Shown here: positions 5,454 to 5,978 of the stretch, in pieces | How the letters are laid out: each line of letters begins with the position of its first letter | Position numbering within the stretch: position 1 is the first letter of the stretch | From: Lautropia sp. | Lineage (GTDB): Bacteria; Pseudomonadota; Gammaproteobacteria; Burkholderiales; Burkholderiaceae_E | Direction: 5' to 3' | NCBI GenBank assembly: GCA_013813615.1 | Contig: JACCRJ010000519.1 | Coordinates: forward strand, 1 to 5,978 | DNA: 5,978 bases | Position numbers and translations under genes: made by a program | Notes under the pieces: model-generated | The model's input: the letters and a program-made list of their open reading frames with translations, nothing else | Told to the model about the DNA's origin: nothing | Database searches by the model: none

Positions 5454-5978
5454 ATGCCGGTCATTGCTATCGTCAACCCCAAGGGGGGTGTCGGCAAGAG
5501 CACCGTCGCCACCAACCTGGCAGGCTTCTTCGCGGCTTCGCAGCATGCCACCATGCTCGGCGACCTCGACAGCCAGCAGTCTTCGCGCGACTGGCTCGAG
5601 CAACGCCCGACGACGGCTGCGCCGATCAGCGCCTGGGAGATGAATGGCGGCACGGCGCGCCCGCCAAAGGGGATAACGCACGTCGTGATCGACACGCCGG
5701 CGCAGATGCCCGTCGACCGCCTCACCCATGTCATGCGCGGCGTCGACAAGATGCTGGTGCCGCTGCAGCCGTCGATGTTCGACATCCGCGCCACCGCCGG
5801 CTTCCTTCGCGCGATGAGGGCCGCCTTTGGCGATGACCGGCGTTTTGCGCGCAGCGTCGGCATCGTCGGCGTGCGGGTGGATCCCCGCACCCGCTCGGCC
5901 GAAGAACTCAGCCGCTTCGTGACGGCGATGGGACTGCCCGTGGTCGGCTACCTGCGCGATACCCAGGCCTACGTGCAC
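5454..5978 (+). CDS. ParA/MinD-family ATPase, partial (runs off right edge)
   Basis: The frame opens at ATG 5454, with GGAG (5443-5446) 7 nt upstream, and stays open for 175 codons to the window end. The N-terminus MPVIAIVNPKGGVGKSTVAT carries the deviant Walker A motif KGGVGKST (10-17) with the signature lysine K10 of the ParA/MinD/Soj class. GDLDSQQSSRDWL at 36-48 is the A' motif, with D37 and D39. VVIDTPA at 77-83 is the Walker B/switch II region (D80). VPLQPSMFDIRAT follows at about 100-112. Such ATPases dimerise on ATP and position DNA or protein cargo. The compact size so far, lack of an N-terminal DNA-binding domain and DSQQS in place of the common DPQ suggest a small orphan ParA-like protein rather than the chromosomal ParA of a parAB pair. 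No partner is visible inside the window, so the cargo is unknown. Confidence 0.9.
   Translation, partial: MPVIAIVNPKGGVGKSTVATNLAGFFAASQHATMLGDLDSQQSSRDWLEQRPTTAAPISAWEMNGGTARPPKGITHVVIDTPAQMPVDRLTHVMRGVDKMLVPLQPSMFDIRATAGFLRAMRAAFGDDRRFARSVGIVGVRVDPRTRSAEELSRFVTAMGLPVVGYLRDTQAYVH

Overview
This window comes from a high-GC proteobacterial chromosome, most likely a betaproteobacterium. Three things point there: an ilvD start next to a divergent lgt, the run TIGR02449/ZapB-like gene - zapA - 6S RNA with a beta/gamma-type 6S fold, and strong G/C preference at third codon positions. The assignment rests on gene order and recognisable protein motifs, not on a database search. The genes are housekeeping or cell-envelope genes. 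I see no CRISPR array, transposon, tRNA, rRNA or clear sign of horizontal transfer.

Layout. At the left edge, the first 47 codons of ilvD (branched-chain amino acid synthesis) run off the window on the minus strand. Divergent from it is lgt (lipoprotein diacylglyceryl transferase, 253-1074, plus). It converges with a minus-strand gene for an EVE-domain protein (1093-1572); only 18 bp and a small GC hairpin separate the two. Directly upstream of the EVE gene, on the same strand, is a 6S RNA gene (about 1597-1772). I recognised it from its closing stem, central bubble with a 3'-side hairpin, long internal stem and a TATACT -10 box. Between 6S and zapA lie two exact copies of a 16-bp sequence containing a palindrome. 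The cell-division pair zapA (1928-2224) and a short TIGR02449-type coiled-coil gene (2298-2507) complete this minus-strand cluster.

A divergent promoter region (2508-2670) leads into a long plus-strand gene of the DsbD/ScsB family (about 2671-5286). Its product has a signal peptide, a periplasmic N domain with a CxxxC pair, eight membrane segments with the two redox cysteines, and a C-terminal thioredoxin domain with CISC. It also has unusually long low-complexity linkers. After a 167-bp gap with an extended -10 promoter comes the start of a ParA/MinD-type ATPase gene (5454 onward), which runs off the right edge.

How the parts relate. zapA and the ZapB-like protein serve the division ring. 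6S RNA regulates RNA polymerase globally, and its gene sits downstream of zapA as in many proteobacteria; the EVE gene occupies the place that ygfA (5-formyl-THF cyclo-ligase) holds in E. coli. Lgt and the DsbD-like protein both act at the inner membrane on exported proteins, but nothing here links them functionally. The observations most worth following up are the duplicated palindrome over the 6S promoter, the 6S-EVE arrangement, and the enlarged DsbD-like protein.
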